The notes below the pieces were generated by a model. That model did no database searches. It saw only the letters and a program-made list of their open reading frames with translations, and was not told the origin of the DNA. From Penelope pileata (lineage: Eukaryota; Chordata; Aves; Galliformes; Cracidae): DNA of 64,000 nucleotides. Below are positions 48,301 to 61,686 of this stretch, piece by piece (position 1 is the stretch's first letter; each line of letters begins with the position of its first letter). The position numbers were made by a program, and so were the translations under genes. The stretch covers positions 32,462-96,461 of the forward strand of contig WBMW01003208.1 of the NCBI GenBank assembly GCA_013396635.1, in the 5' to 3' direction.

Positions 48301-49200
48301 CATCCCACGGTCACTTGGGGCTGCACTCTGCAGGGTTCCCCAGGGAACCTTTCCCACCCAGAACACCAGAGGTGAGCACAGCCACGTGCCACTCGTGCCC
48401 AGTAGCACAGCCGGGATGGCACCCAGCACCGCACCCAGCACCAGAGCTGCCCACCAGCCCCAGTCCCATGTCCCAGCAGGGGCAGCAGCACAGAGCACAA
48501 AGTCAGACCTGGTGCTGTGCATCACAGACCGCGCTCAGCTGCCTTTCCCCATCACTTCCAATCACTCACACTGGGAGCTCTGCAGACACCTCAATTCCTC
48601 CTCACTCTTCATTCTTCCAATCTGTTTTTTGCCTTCTTTCCAGCCTGGAAAATGGATTTCTGTCAATCCCATTGTCTCAGGCAGCGTCAGCGCTGCAGTG
48701 CCCACAGAGACCTCTTAAATAAAGAGCTGTTTCCATCTGACTGAAAGGGAACAACACGGACAGAGTCATGTTTCTATCTTGCCTCAGGTTCAGGGAAGCT
48801 GCACTTTACAAAAAGAAAAGCAATATTGAGTGAATCTATCCTTGATGTTCGCTATCAATCCCAAGGAAGAATTAGCAGCAGCCCTATATTACGCACATAC
48901 ATCTCCTGTAAGCAGATTCCAGGCTCTCTGTCTCGTTCCCAGCTCCCACCGAGGAGTGGCACGGTGCCTGTGGACACAGCGCAGCGTTAGCACCGCACTC
49001 CGTGCACTTGGTGCTCTGGGGACATTACAGCCCCACCACCAATCGGGGTTGGTGCCCATGCTGAGGACAGAAATACCTATCTCTAGGGATGCACCACCTG
49101 CCCTGAAGAAGCTGCCAAAACAAGGAAAAGTTCACACCACACAAATCCGGCACTAAGCCTCACTAATGAGTTAATTAACCCAAGGCGGCTGAGGTCTGAG
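45400..49200. other. gene-poor DNA upstream of gene E
   Basis: No coding exon with credible splice sites is recognised. An imperfect 19-bp repeat (TGCTCTGGGGGTTACACCG) occurs two and a half times at 47671-47719. An isolated plus-strand AATAAA occurs near 48718. Confidence 0.5.
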
Positions 49201-49204
49201 ACCC

Positions 49205-49560
49205 ACACGCTATGGACAGGTCGGTGCCGGCCGCTCCGCGGGTGCTGTCCCGGGGCAGTGCCCCACCGCTCGGCTCAGGCCGAGAGGAGGAAGGCGCGGA
49301 GTGGAGGAGGCGCGGCTCGAACCGGCGGCTCCCGGGCACCGGACGGCTCAGCCCGCAGACCGCGCCGGCCCGGGGCGGGGCGAGGCGCGGCGAAGCCTGG
49401 CTTGTACTGCCCCCTGCTGGCGGCGCAGCGGAGTGGGGACAGTCCCGGGGAGAGCGCACGGAGCGCGGGAGGGCTCCGCGGGAGCAGCGCCGTCCGAGAG
49501 CGGCTGGTGGCACCCGGGTGACCCCGTCAGAGCCGAGAGCAGAGGGGCGGGAACGCTGTG
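49205..49560. promoter_or_regulatory. CpG island
   Basis: Dense CpG and very high GC over about 350 bases (for example GGCGGGGCGAGGCGCGGCGA), set in CpG-poor surroundings. No TATA box or coding exon is attached. It could be a promoter of an unannotated transcript or a distal regulatory element. Confidence 0.55.
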
Positions 49561-49804
49561 CAGGAAATCGTTCGGAAGGCACACGCAGGAGCACACTCTC
49601 ACAGTGGGGTCAAATTGATTCCCGTGCACACAAATGCAATACAGACAGAAAGGAGAGCATTTAGTTCTCCCTTAACTGTGAGAAGCAATTTGCTGCAGTA
49701 TGTGACACCCTGCAGAGAACTGAGCATCACCCTCGAAAACAAACACAGCACAGGGGGGCGAGGAGCACACCAGGCCCCGGTATCTCATGCTGCGGAGTGA
49801 AGTT

Positions 49805-49850
49805 AAAAAAAAAAAAANAAAAAAAAAAGAAAAAAAAAAAAAAAAAAAAA
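49805..49850. repeat. poly(A) tract
   Basis: About 45 bases of nearly pure A with one N (49817) and one G. No target-site duplication or source sequence is recognised, so a retroposon tail cannot be shown. Confidence 0.8.
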
Positions 49851-50624
49851 ATTGGTTTGAGGCCAATGTCACTCACTCACACAGTGAAAGCACAACACGG
49901 GTAATGCTGGAGCAGCACAGCCACCAGCAGCGTCCCCGGGCACATGGCAGCACTCCAGCACTGTGCCCAGAGGCACTCAGCTGCACTGTGCGTGGTTAAT
50001 TAACAGCCACCACCCCATTAACACCCACACAGGGCTCCTGAGCTGCATCCCACCCGCTGGCACCCAGCAGCAGTCCCATTTTAAAGCCCTGGGAGCACCG
50101 AGGTGTGCAACTGGGACCGGTGCACGGCATTGCCCAGAGCTCTGCTGAGAGGCTCCGGGAGGGCACCAGGGATAAGGGAACGGCTCAGCCCCAGCACACA
50201 GCAGTTCATGGCTCCAAACCAAAGAGCGGGGTCCTCCAAGGCACCGCCAGGCCCTGGTAACTCCCAGCAGCCTCTCCCGGCTGCAGATGCTCAGACCATA
50301 AATAATCTCTGCACATTCTGCTGCCACCGATATTTTACTGCCTGAGGCCCCCACTTGCTGCTCTGCCTGCGAGATAAGGGCGGGCGGCTTCAGAGAGCCA
50401 GGGCGCCTGGGGTGGAATCTTCTCACCATCAAAGTCCCACCGGCTTCCTCAGTGAGACTTTAGAAACTGAGTTAAGGATTTTTAACGTGCCGCACACTGA
50501 GGAGCATCAAAGCCGCCGCTGCCTGCAGCGAGCTGCCCTGCAACAAAGGCACCGCCAGCCCCGCAGCGGGGCTGCACCAAACGGCCCCAGCAGCAGCGCT
50601 GGGAGGAGCCGCTGCGTGCAGGAG

Positions 50625-50660
50625 AGCAGCACTGGGAGCAGCACTGGGAGCAGCACTGGG
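50625..50660. repeat. 12-bp tandem repeat, three perfect copies
   Basis: AGCAGCACTGGG three times in a row. Confidence 0.9.
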
Positions 50661-52413
50661 AGCAGAGTCCGAACAAAGAGCCCCACTCGACTGTTTGCCA
50701 CAGAATTGCTGAAACGAAAACGAGGACCTGAGGTTCTCTGAGCTCGTGCAGCACAGTGCAGAACAAACATTCTCGTGGAATGATGACACTTTGCAGCCCT
50801 CACCCACAGCACCGGTCAGCTCTGGCAGTTGGGAGAGCCCTGCTCGCCGCTCCCTGCCAGCTCAGCACACTGCTGCCCTCCCCAGCAGCTGCTGCTGTTC
50901 AGCAGAGGCTGTGGGGGCTGTGGGGAGAGGGAACCCCCTGGCTCTGACACCGCTGCCGTGCGTCAGCCACAGCACAACTCAGCACGGAGCCCTACGCTGT
51001 CCTCCAGTCACCTCTATTTTATAGAGGGGAATTAAGACAAGCGAGGGCAGTGCCTCTGCAGAAGGGGACATCCACAGTCACTGCTGCAGCCCCGTGCCCA
51101 AAATGAACACAAAATGCCCCCACCTCATGCAGGCGGTTGGAGATGGAGGATCCAACACAACACCAGAGCACAGCAGCTCCATCCTGCCTGCAGCACGGCC
51201 CCGTCCTCACCCACACAGTTCCCCCTCGTTTCAGTAGAGCAGTGATGTGAGGAGGAGATGAGACATTCTGAAACCTGATTTCCTAAGGGGAAAAGCAGGA
51301 CCTGACCAGACACCCTCTCTGTCAGAGGATACCTGCACCCCCCACACCGCAGCACTCCCATTGCCCCCCCACCCCCTCATTCCAGGTTTCGGAGCACTGC
51401 ACCTCCTCAGAGCAGCGGGCAGCACCACCCCGGTACTCAATGTTACACCAGTGGTGTCAATGCCGAGCAGCGAGCCCAACACCAAGCGGTTTGGATGGTT
51501 TGAATGCACCATTTTGCTCGAATGAAAGCAACCAGGAGCTGGATAGGAGCAGGGTTGCTGGGTGCCATGCAGCTGGAGATCAGGAGGGCCCTGGATCACT
51601 GGCCCCAGTGCCTCCTGCAGCCATTGCAGCCCCCAACGCCGCGCAATGCCCCGGGCTGAGCCGCAGCTGCCCCAGCTCCCCAGGAGCAGCCGTGGGGCTC
51701 CCGATAGCCGCAGCATTAACGAGATGTGGACCTCTGCCAGAGCACAACCTGCAGTTATTTCTTTATCAGAGCTTTGATTCCTAAAACCTTCCTCGCATTC
51801 AGCGTGACATCAAACACCCAGCTCGTTCCCTTCGCCGTCACAGGGGAACCGTGCGCTGCTGCTGGGCACGGCCCCGAGGTGAACTGGGAGCCCCTGCCCT
51901 GATGTTCCTCCGCAGCGACTGTATTCCGAGCAAACCCAACACAGGAGCGATATTTTGTCAGGTGCATCTTGGCTCCACAGAGAGCAGCAGCTGCTCCCCA
52001 TGGGATTTAGTGAATGGATGTTTTCTAAGCAGCCAAAGCCGGGCTCTGAAGCCAGCCCCAAACCCCAAACCTTCACAGCCCTGTGCAGAGATGGGGAGAG
52101 AGAAATGCAGGCACTGGGCAGTGCCGGGTCTGGGCAGGAACCATTTTATCTGCAATATTTTCTCCCTATAAACAGAGAAGCAAGAAGCTGTGTAGCAAAA
52201 CCTATAAATATTGATGGCCAACAGCTGGCAGCGATGATACGCAGCACACACAGCTTCGGTGCACAAAGGCAGGAGCTGATCAGCCCCTGCAGCCCAGCAC
52301 AAAGCAGGGGAGACCCTCGGGGTGCCCAGAGCCCACAGAGTGCTGGGAGGGGCTGTGCTCTGCTTTGGACACGGTGCAGCACAGCTGCAGGGGATGGGGC
52401 CATCCCCCCCCCC

Positions 52414-52435
52414 NNNNNNNNNNNNNNNNNNNNNN
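52414..52435. other. assembly gap (22 N)
   Basis: Undetermined bases flanked by C-rich sequence. Confidence 0.99.
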
Positions 52436-55400
52436 CCCAGCACAGCCCCCAGCACCTGGCACCGGGTGGGGGGCACGGGGGGTGGGCAGGGGCAGTGCAG
52501 GGAGCAGTCCCATTAGCAGAATACCTCCAGCAAACAGGACTGTGGCATAAGCAGCCAAAGCAGGGATTTGGGGCAGGAGGAAATGTGTTTTCACATGGAT
52601 GATCCCAGCGTGGGATATGCTGCCAAAGGGCATCTCCGAAGCCAAGAAATTAATTAGATTCCAGAGCAGCCCAAACGCTCACGCAGGCGCAGAGCACAGA
52701 GATGCACAGGAACAGGGGCACATCCCAAGGGCTCCACCTCCACAGCCACCCCAGAGACCTGCAGGGACCCCAGGTGTGGGGCAGGCAATGGGCTCCCACC
52801 GCACCCAGCTCAGGAGGGCAGGGCTGGGAGCAGGGCTGGGAGCAGGAGCTGTCTGCAAGCGGTGCTGATTGAATATAACCAGGAGAAAGGCTTGGTCGAT
52901 GCTCCTGTGCTGGTCTGCAGTGAGCCCCGTCCCCAGGGAAACATCAGCGTGACCTCACAGAAAAACAACTTAAAGTTTTCACAAAGCAAAGCGCTCACCC
53001 AGGGCTGTCCCGATGCCAGCTCGGGGCCCTCTGCACAGATGCCCAAATCAAATAAAGCTCCGGTGCCAGCACAGCACACATTGCACAACAGTATTCCGTC
53101 CCATGGCTAAAAATAAAGAGGTTTCGCTGATGCTCTGCCCTTGGCTAACACAGGGCCACAGCGAGGAGCCAGCCCCAGCCCCACGGCACAGCACTGCACA
53201 CAGCTCAGTGACCAGAGCACAGGAGCTGGGCCAGGAACAGGTGAGCAGAGCAATAAACAAAGGAGCGAAGCGTTCTGGAACGGATCCTGCAGCCCTCATC
53301 CCACCCACCCCCCTGGAAAAGGAGGCAAAGATCCATTTATGAGATGATAACTACCTGCTCCCTCTGCCGTGCAGCAAAAAGAGGAGAAAAATCAAGATAA
53401 AGGGAGCATCTTCTAGCCGTAAAGGATTTATTCACTCGATTTACATTTGAATCAATTACCCAGGCAAAGCTCAAACAGTGCCAACGTGATTTAGGTGGCT
53501 GAGCACACACCACAAACAGCTCCCGAGCCAGATAATCCGTATCTGCAGCTCCTGGATGGCTCCAGGAGCAGATCCCAGCTGCCCACCAAGGAGGGGCCGA
53601 GCACAGCCCCGGGGCAGCAGGAAGCCCCCGGGCACGGCAGCGAGACGGCGTCTGCAGGGGGGAAAAGGGGGCCCAGGGAGAGCGGCCGTTTATGTAGGGC
53701 AGCCAGAAGAAAGCAGAGCAATAATTGATGTTCCAGACGCTCTCAAAGCGTGCGACACCAAAGATGGCATTGATTTGGAAAGCAGCACTGACAGAATGCG
53801 CTCTTGAACACAGACTGCTCAGATCCTCTGTGTTTCTTTATCTGTAACTCAAAAGCAGACGCGTTTCTCCCCCCTTAAAGTAATCAAAGATTCAGAATAA
53901 AGAATTACACGAATTAAAGCATCTCCGCGCTGCTCCCTTTGCTGCTCGGCGTCGCACAGCAGCACCCGCGCGTCCCCGGCGGCTCTGTGTGGGCGTCACA
54001 GCACAGAGCCGGGGACACAGCAGGCAGAACACACTCCGATTTTGCAAAGAACGAGTCCCCTCTCCTGGCGAGTTCCTGTGCCAGGGACTTTCTGCCGCTC
54101 TCAGGTCAGTGCCACGGCAGGAAGCGTCTTTCAGTGGCTCAGGAGCTGCCAAGAGAAGAGCTGTGACCTCAGTCCCGCAGCGACCTCCAGCCCTGCTCAC
54201 CCCAAGCCATTTCCATGCGGTAATTCCGCACCCTGGGTGCCTGCGCCCAGGTCTGATTTCCCCTTTCCCAAATGCACTTACAGCTGCACAGAAACAGGAC
54301 GAGGCTCACGGATCAAGCGGTAGCACCATCAATACATCAGAGCGGGTGGAAGACCACGAGTTCTGCCGCTGCTGTGCTGTATTAAACTGCCTATCTTAAC
54401 TTAATTAGGTGTCCAAACAAGTCTGCTTGGTGGGGTCTGAAGGAGGACTCAGCCCGGCTCACGAGAGCACACACAGCTCCCTCCAGCAGAGCCCCCCCAG
54501 AGCTGCCCAGCTGCACTCCCCCAGGCAATGCCACCTCCGGGGAGGTCTCCAGCTCCCGACGTTTAGAATTAGGCGACGAGAATGCCAACAATTGGGAATT
54601 TGCAGATAAAACAAAATAGAACTAACAGTCCAAAACTGATAGAAGGGAGAACAGGGAGGCAACGTGGGACAAAAGGTGACCTACAAACAGCTGAGCCGGG
54701 CCATCTCCTCTCCTTCACACAGCAGGGAAGCAGACGCCAGCCCCCGGCTCTCGGCCCCATCACAGCCGAGCTGGGTGAGCCCACCGCCCTGCCCCCTCCA
54801 CCAGCCTCACACAAAAACCCCATTTCCTTTGCTTACTTCTCAGGGATTACTCTCGACCTTCCCCAAATGCCTGACCCCTGGCAGCAAGTCACGTCCCATG
54901 AAAGCCTCTATTGAGGCTTCCCGCTGTCCTCCTGCCATCACGCACCGAACCCCACCCCCAGCTCCAGCACCGAGCACCAGGAGCTCAGCAGCACCCGCTG
55001 CCAGCAGCGCTGGGAGGAGCCACGAGGCCCGGCTGGGACACGTCTGCGGGGTGCTCAGGGCTGCACCTCGCACAGCTCCATCCACGGTGCCGAGCGTGGG
55101 CTGCACCCCGACGGGCTGCGTGGCCAGGGCTCCTGCAAGGGGACCACGGTGCTCCACCGCTGCAGGGTGCACCAGCTGGGCACCAGCTCTGTAACGTGCA
55201 GCTCCAAAACCATTCCTTACAGCCGTGCAAAGGAGAACAAAGACCAAACTGTGATGCTCCAGGTGGAGACAGGACATGATGGCTGTCAGACAGACGCAGG
55301 GCATGGGAACTGAGTTAGGAGATCCCTAAATACAGTTTGCTGGAACTGCAAGCTCTGTGACAGCTTTAAAGGAGAAAGGAAACTGTGCCTTAAGGACATC

Positions 55401-56298
55401 TGCAGCGCCGTATTAGCAACGAGGGTGCCATTAAAGCCCAGCAGCCACCGAGACACTCCGTCACGCAGCGCCCAAATGAGCATCTCCTTGTAGGGGCACC
55501 AGGATCCCCCCGCCCACCGATGCCCTTTCTCTGGAAGGTGACGCACACGGAGGTGCTCACTGGGCTGTGACACACCACAAACAGCCCATCAATACCTCCC
55601 CGCCACGAGCGGCCTGCAGACACAGCGATCCATCATGCACAACACAGCCAAACTGCATTAACATGCAGTAAACATCAGGAGGAAAAAACCAGGGAAGCAG
55701 AAGGCAGAAAAATCCTAATTGCATGAATGCTACTTAATTACGTTGAAGGTTACAGGAGAGCTCTGACAGTCGGGCTTGGCACAGCAGCCTTTCCAGGAAT
55801 TCCTGCACAACTTCTCACAATCCCAGCCCAGCACTGGAACACAGGCAGAATTAATGCAGCCCAGCGTCAGCCGCCTGATTAAGACCCGAGTCTCCGCGTT
55901 ACCAATAAAACAGCGAGCAGCAGAAATAATGGCCATTATCAGTGTGTATCATCTCAGCCACAGAATGGCAAAAAAAAAAAAAAAAAGCCGTTATGGTGTC
56001 TTGCCTATAACATCCATCTCTGGGGAGCCATTAAAAGAGGAGATGCCTTTCTCTAAAGCAATCACTGACGGTGTGTGAGCAGAGGAAATATCCAGCTGGG
56101 CACGGGAATGACAGCGGGTCATCAGAACAGCGCGGGCTCTCGGGGGCCGTGTAGGACAGGTCTGTCTGTCTGTGTCTGTCTGAGAGAGGCTACATAAAGG
56201 AGGAGAATTGCAGGGTAAGTACAGAGGCTGTAAGGCAAAAATTACCAAAAATCAGAGAAAACGAAATAAGAGATTAAAGAAGGAACGAATGAGAGCTG

Positions 56299-56304
56299 TT
56301 TATT
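56299..56304 (-). terminator. possible polyadenylation signal
   Basis: AATAAACAGCTCTC on the minus strand, followed downstream by T-rich sequence. An open stretch bounded by an acceptor (minus, CCCCTCCAG, ending at 56600) and a donor (GAG|GTAAGAG, donor bases 56476-56477) lies upstream of it. Together they could be the end of an unknown minus-strand transcript. Confidence 0.25.
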
Positions 56305-57439
56305 GAAGTATCCAAAGTCAAACTCCGATGACCCAAACTCTGCCAGCAGCCTCCATCCGAGCAGAGCACCCAGTGGGTTGGATCCATCACAGGAAAAGGG
56401 GCACGGAGGAGCGGGCACCGCTGCTGTCCCCAGCTCACCGGAGCTGGTTCAGCACATGGGTGCTAGGCAGGCTCTTACCTCTGCTCCCAGCAGGAGAAGC
56501 AGAGCAACGCAGCACCCAGCCGGTCCCTTCGCTCCTCCCTGAGGAAGGTGAGCTCTGCTCCTGCAGTGGGTGGCAGCAGGCTGCTGGAAACAAAGACCTG
56601 GAGGGGAAGAGGCAAAGATGAGTGATACTGGGATGCAGGCAGAAAGGCAGCAGAAGCACAGAGACAGCCCAGGAGAGGGATCCGGCACAGGGATCCCTCC
56701 ATGGGGGCTGATGGGCACAGACACCCGTGAGCACCCTGGGACCGGTACCCAAACAGAGGAACCATGGCTGCTGCCAGAACTAGAACAGCATTGGCAAAGC
56801 AAGGAGAACACCACGAGCACAGTGATAGAGGAGCACGCAGGCAAGGGATTAAACCAGGAGAAGCTTCTGGCTCTGAAAGGGGTCTGAGCAAGGAGCTCCC
56901 ACCTCAGCCGTGCCCCGAGATGCTTGGCATCAGCGCGTCCTTGCACTGCAGCAAACAGCAGAGGAGGCACTTCTGGAGGAGCCTCTTTGGGATTGGCCTT
57001 CTCCATCCCCTCACCATGAACTGCAGACAGGGATGGATGCAAGGAGCAGCCCCGGCCCTGCAGCACGGCCCCGGGCTCGCTCAGGTGCCTGGAAACCGCA
57101 TGGCTGGGAGGGAACGGGTGGACAGGAACAGCAGCAACGAGCCCCAAAGAAACCAACAGCACGCTCCAAACACCACATTCTGAATATTTGGGAAGTTGGC
57201 CAGAGCTTGGAAGCCACTCACTGGATGAAATGCCGTCATATACAAAGCTTATGTGCAAATAACAAAACAAAAAAAAATCCGCAGAGGCGACCCGGGTTCA
57301 TCCCGGCACAGGGATGCTCGGCAGAGCCGCGCCGGGCACGGAGCCGGGCACGAACCGCAGCCCAACAGCGCCGCCCGGCGGCAGCGGCCGGCTCCTGCGG
57401 CGGGGACAGCTCGGAGCTGCAGAGCGGGGACGGAAACGG

Positions 57440-60400
57440 GCAGAGACCTCCCTTCGTGGCATCAGGGTTTGAGCCTCGATGCGTTTCACAGCCAGCGCTT
57501 TGCTTGGAGAGGAGGGGGGATACGGACGTGTGTTTAGCCCAGCCCCTGCTTCTGCCACTTCAAAAAAGGAAAGAGCCCAGGGAAATACAGAATGTGAATT
57601 TAGAATCTGAGGGCAGAAAGCAGGAGGGACTAGAGGGGTCCGGCCACAGGAGGTGGAGAAAAGAGAAATGATGGAGAGAGCCACAGAAGAAAGTCCAAAG
57701 AGAACAGAAGGGACACGGCATCCCCACACACAGCAGCCCCCGGGGCACAGCGGGAGCAGGTGAGCACCCCCTGCACTGCACAGAGGGCACACGAGCAGCT
57801 CCTCTGCGACAAGGGCAGCAAGGTGCCCTGAGGGGTTCCCCTCTGCACCCACAGGCAGGAGGGGCCGCAGGGGGGGTGCTGCATCACCCAGCTGCCAGCA
57901 GCACTGCTCCAAGCACAAAGCACCATTCCCATTCTGGTACAGGAAGGTGCCAGCAAGCAGAGGAGCTGGAGAGCCCCTGACCCGCTGTTGTTAATACTGA
58001 TGTGATGCTGGTGGCTTACGAGCAATAAACACACTCAGGAACAGTTTTACACCCGTGATTCACAGCCCCCCCGGGACGCTCAGCTCTGCAGCGATTCGTG
58101 GCACCGCCGTGCACAGGGCCTGGGGCCGCCTCCATGCAGCATTCCCCGGGTGTCCTGGGCTCCCACGGGGCTGCACTCAGCAAAAAGCCTGGAAAAAGCC
58201 TGGAAAAGGCTCTGCCTGGAGACCTGGAGGAAAGGTACAAATGGCTGAAAAACATACACCTGAAGGGGCAATTTAGCATCACTTTTTGGCTTGATACAGT
58301 TCAGTAGTGGGAATAAAAATACAAAAATATTAAAAATATAAAAATATAAATAACAGCAATAAGAATGCCTCCCTCCTTGCAGAGGATGAACGAGCAGTGG
58401 GCAGGAGGCTGAGCCCACCCGTGTGATGCAGTGGGGTTATTTCCCAGCACTCGGTGCTGTGACACTGCTGTGCCCATGGCATCACCTCCAGGAGTGGGGC
58501 CCCACACACCGAAGGATCCAAGCTCCGGGGCCCACAAGCAGCGATGTCCCCCAGGACCTCTCCCAGGAGGCCCGGCTCCAACCCAGCCCCGCTGCAACCC
58601 GCCCGCACCCCCGTAACCCAAGGCCGTGCACAGCTGTCCCCCAGGGCAGGCAGGAGCCCTGCACATTTGTTGCCACTGACACCAAAGAATTTTGCAGGGA
58701 GGGATCCCATGACAGGGGACACAAGATGGCATCGCGCTGTCACACGATGGAACACAGCCACCGAGGCAGCGACCCATCCTGAAAGGAAACCTACAGGGAG
58801 CATCGGCCTGGAGCTCACCCAGGAGGGGGGGGATGGAGCCAGGAGCCGGGGGCAGGCGCTGGGGCCGTGCAGCCAGACCTGGTTCCTCACCCTGAGCCTG
58901 GCGCAGAGCAGCGGGGTGTGCCAGCAGTGATCTGAGCTGAACCAGATGCTTCTGTTTGAACAGACTCTCCTGGGAAATTAGTGAAAAATATTCCTTATGT
59001 GAGAATTTGTTTGTTTTCCCTCCAACACTCCATAGAGCTCTCAGAAGAGCAGCGGCGGAGGAGGGCGATCCCCACAGCCGTCCTCAGTGCGGGGGGACCG
59101 CACCCCACAGCCCCCACTGAAACCCATGCAGAGAGCCCGAGTATTTAACCAGGATCTGCTGTGAGTGGGATTTTAAGGAGGGTCAGACAGAACACCTTAT
59201 CTGAAGGAGAAGGAAGGAATGTGTTTGCACTGTGGTTCATCACAGCGAGCCGGGTGTCACAGGGTGGTATCACTTCTGGTGCTGCTCATCCTGGGAGCAG
59301 CGCGTTTCCTCCGCTCCCACTTCTGTGCATCTTCTGGGAACCCAGCGGCAAAGCTGTGAGCTGGGTCCCGTTTCAGGCTCCAAAGACAAAAAGCAAAGGA
59401 TGCAGGTGAGCAGCAAGGAAGGGGGGTGCCTCAAGATCCATTTGTCCAAGGCTCAGATTTGCTCCCCACCTCGTCCTGGCAGGTGGGGCTGCTCCTCTTC
59501 AGCTGTTCTGCAAAAGCCCTTTCACACGTGGTGATGAGCAGCAGTGGGAGGTAGCCCTGCTGCCGGGGGGACCACTTCACCTCCTCACCCTTCCCCACCC
59601 CCACGTGGGGTGGATGCAGAGCTGCACAGTGACAGCCACCAACCCTCGGTCTGCCCCCCCCTCAGAGAGCCCTTTCTGGAGGGATGCCAAGAGGAAATGT
59701 GGTTTTGTACTCAGGTTTTGAAAATGCACCCACCTGCCCTGTCCCCCCGCTTCAACCCCATCTGCTCATCGCTCCATAAATATCCGTCTGCAGAGCTCTG
59801 AGCACGTTGAGATTTACATCCCCGCGGTCCCAGGAGATTTAAAGCTTTCTGAACGCCCCTTCATCCCTATGCATCCCCCAGGGACAAAACCAGAGTCAGA
59901 GCACCACCAGAATTTGGACAGAGAACCATTTCACAAAATTACCTTCAAGAGGAAAACGTCTGCAAAACATCTCTGGCTAAAAACCAAAGCCCACACCGAT
60001 ACCCATTCCCTACAGATCTGACAGGCCAGCCAAGAATTGCTATTGATGTATTTTGTATAAATATATACATACAATTATATATATATTTATAAAGTATGTG
60101 TGCACAGATCTAAAGGCCACAGTTCAGAAAGCTAGGCAGCTGTGCTGGAAAGAGCCAGCTTTAGAGAAATCAGCCTTTGTGCCTCCAAAGCTGAAATTGC
60201 CTTCTGTAAACTCTTTTTGATCTTAGAAAATGTCAAGGTTGAAGTTTAACTTTGTTCCTTCTCTATTGAAAAGAAAAAAACATTTTCTTGGAAGACAGAA
60301 TTTGTCTGTCTTGACGATGGTGTAAGCATGACATCCCCACAAATAACATTCCCTTTCAGATACCCCAGTTGTTCCCTTTAGCAGCTCTTACTCAGAGATT

Positions 60401-61660
60401 TGCTCTCCATTTCTTTGGGTGGACATTGCCCTTAGTAGCACTCCAGCTCCTCTTCCGCAGCACTGCTCCCTACCCCTATGTCCTCTGCTCAGTGTCTGTG
60501 CACAGATTATTGCTCTTCAGCCATGGAACATTGTGCTATTTCTTCCTTCCCTTTTAAGCGTTCTCCCACATTAGATTCCTTTTCAGTTTCATTTGTACCA
60601 TTTTGTGGTACAATTTTATTCCCATACATTTTTTCTTGTTCCCCTTACAAGTGCAACCTTCTCCAGATCCTACTGCCACAAACACCCCTCACGCTCTCCA
60701 GCCACATTTGTCTAACACACTTCCTCTAATTCGAAGCCCATAACTATCCAAACAACTTCTGCAAGGAACCAACAGATCTCACAAATCTCACCCCAGGAGC
60801 TCATACTCACCCACTGAGTTTACCGAGGTCTCCTTTCTGCAAAGCCACGGCTGTATCCCCGTGTCCTAAGCATTACCAGCAGGGCACTGCGCACTCTCCT
60901 CCAAACCACTTGCCATCCCACGCTCAGCTAGCCAGCACTGCACGGCCACTGGCTGTGTTCCCTCGCTTCCCCTGCATCCAGAGGTCAGCGAGCTCTCCAG
61001 CTGTCCTGCCAGCAGTGCACAGGTTCCTGATGCACACTCCTTTTCCTCCGCCAGTAACCCGAGCAGCCCGCGGCCCCTGCAATGACAGCCATGCAGTTTA
61101 GTGCACTCTTCCAGCTACTTGCAGCTTCCAGTTACTTACCAAACCCCATGTCTGCTGACCTACAAAGCTGAAATTCTACTGTAGAGCTCATATTGTTTCC
61201 ATCAAGTCAGTTTACACCATTTAACACTTGCTCAGCTCTAAGAGATGGATACACTTGACCCAACACTCAAGCATGACATCTTTTAGCTCAACTTCTGCTT
61301 TGTCAAGAAGCCACCACCCCTGATTTAACATTCTGGGCATCCAAGTTATCCCAGCAATGCTCTTAGAGCCATGCCATTATCCCCTGCGTTTCTTGCACGA
61401 GTACACACATCCAGAGGGATGGTCTGTGATCACCAGGCCAGTCTGAAGTCTGCCACACAGCCCACATTGGGTTTACACACTGACTTACTAAAAATCTCTC
61501 TTTTGTGAGAAGTACGTTCAGCCTTACCCCTTGCAAGGATGCTTTAAGAAGAACTCTGGCTCCTGAAGAGCATTCCCATTCTGGGGAACAGCCACCCACT
61601 GGCCAGCCTACACGATCACTGAGTGCTCAAGCAGTCACGTTAAGCAGTGATAGGATACCA
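57440..61660. other. non-coding stretch, shifting from GC-rich to AT-rich
   Basis: No exon recognised. It begins beside a CpG-rich patch (57280-57440). AT-rich runs lie at 58313-58360 and at 60050-60105 (TA-rich). From about 59.9 kb base composition becomes clearly more AT-rich than the BPI cluster. Confidence 0.5.
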
Positions 61661-61680
61661 CACTGAGCAAGGTTTTGGCC

Positions 61681-61686
61681 TTTATT
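61681..61686 (-). terminator. polyadenylation signal, distal
   Basis: AATAAA on the minus strand within GCCTTCAAATAAAGGCC. Confidence 0.5.

Larger units (their letters stand above)
49561..56280. other. non-coding stretch with simple repeats and a gap
   Basis: No gene recognised. I looked for the exons that mammalian gene order would place here (SUN5, EFCAB8) and saw no recognisable SUN-domain or EF-hand sequence. It holds an A-run with an N at 49817 (49805-49850), a 12-bp repeat at 50625-50660, an assembly gap at 52414-52435, and short CTGT repeats near 56159-56180. Confidence 0.5.

Noticed and set aside
45400..61600. Possible SUN5 or EFCAB8 exons expected from mammalian gene order
   Set aside because: I saw no SUN-domain, EF-hand or WD-type sequence in any frame with splice sites, so no gene is called.
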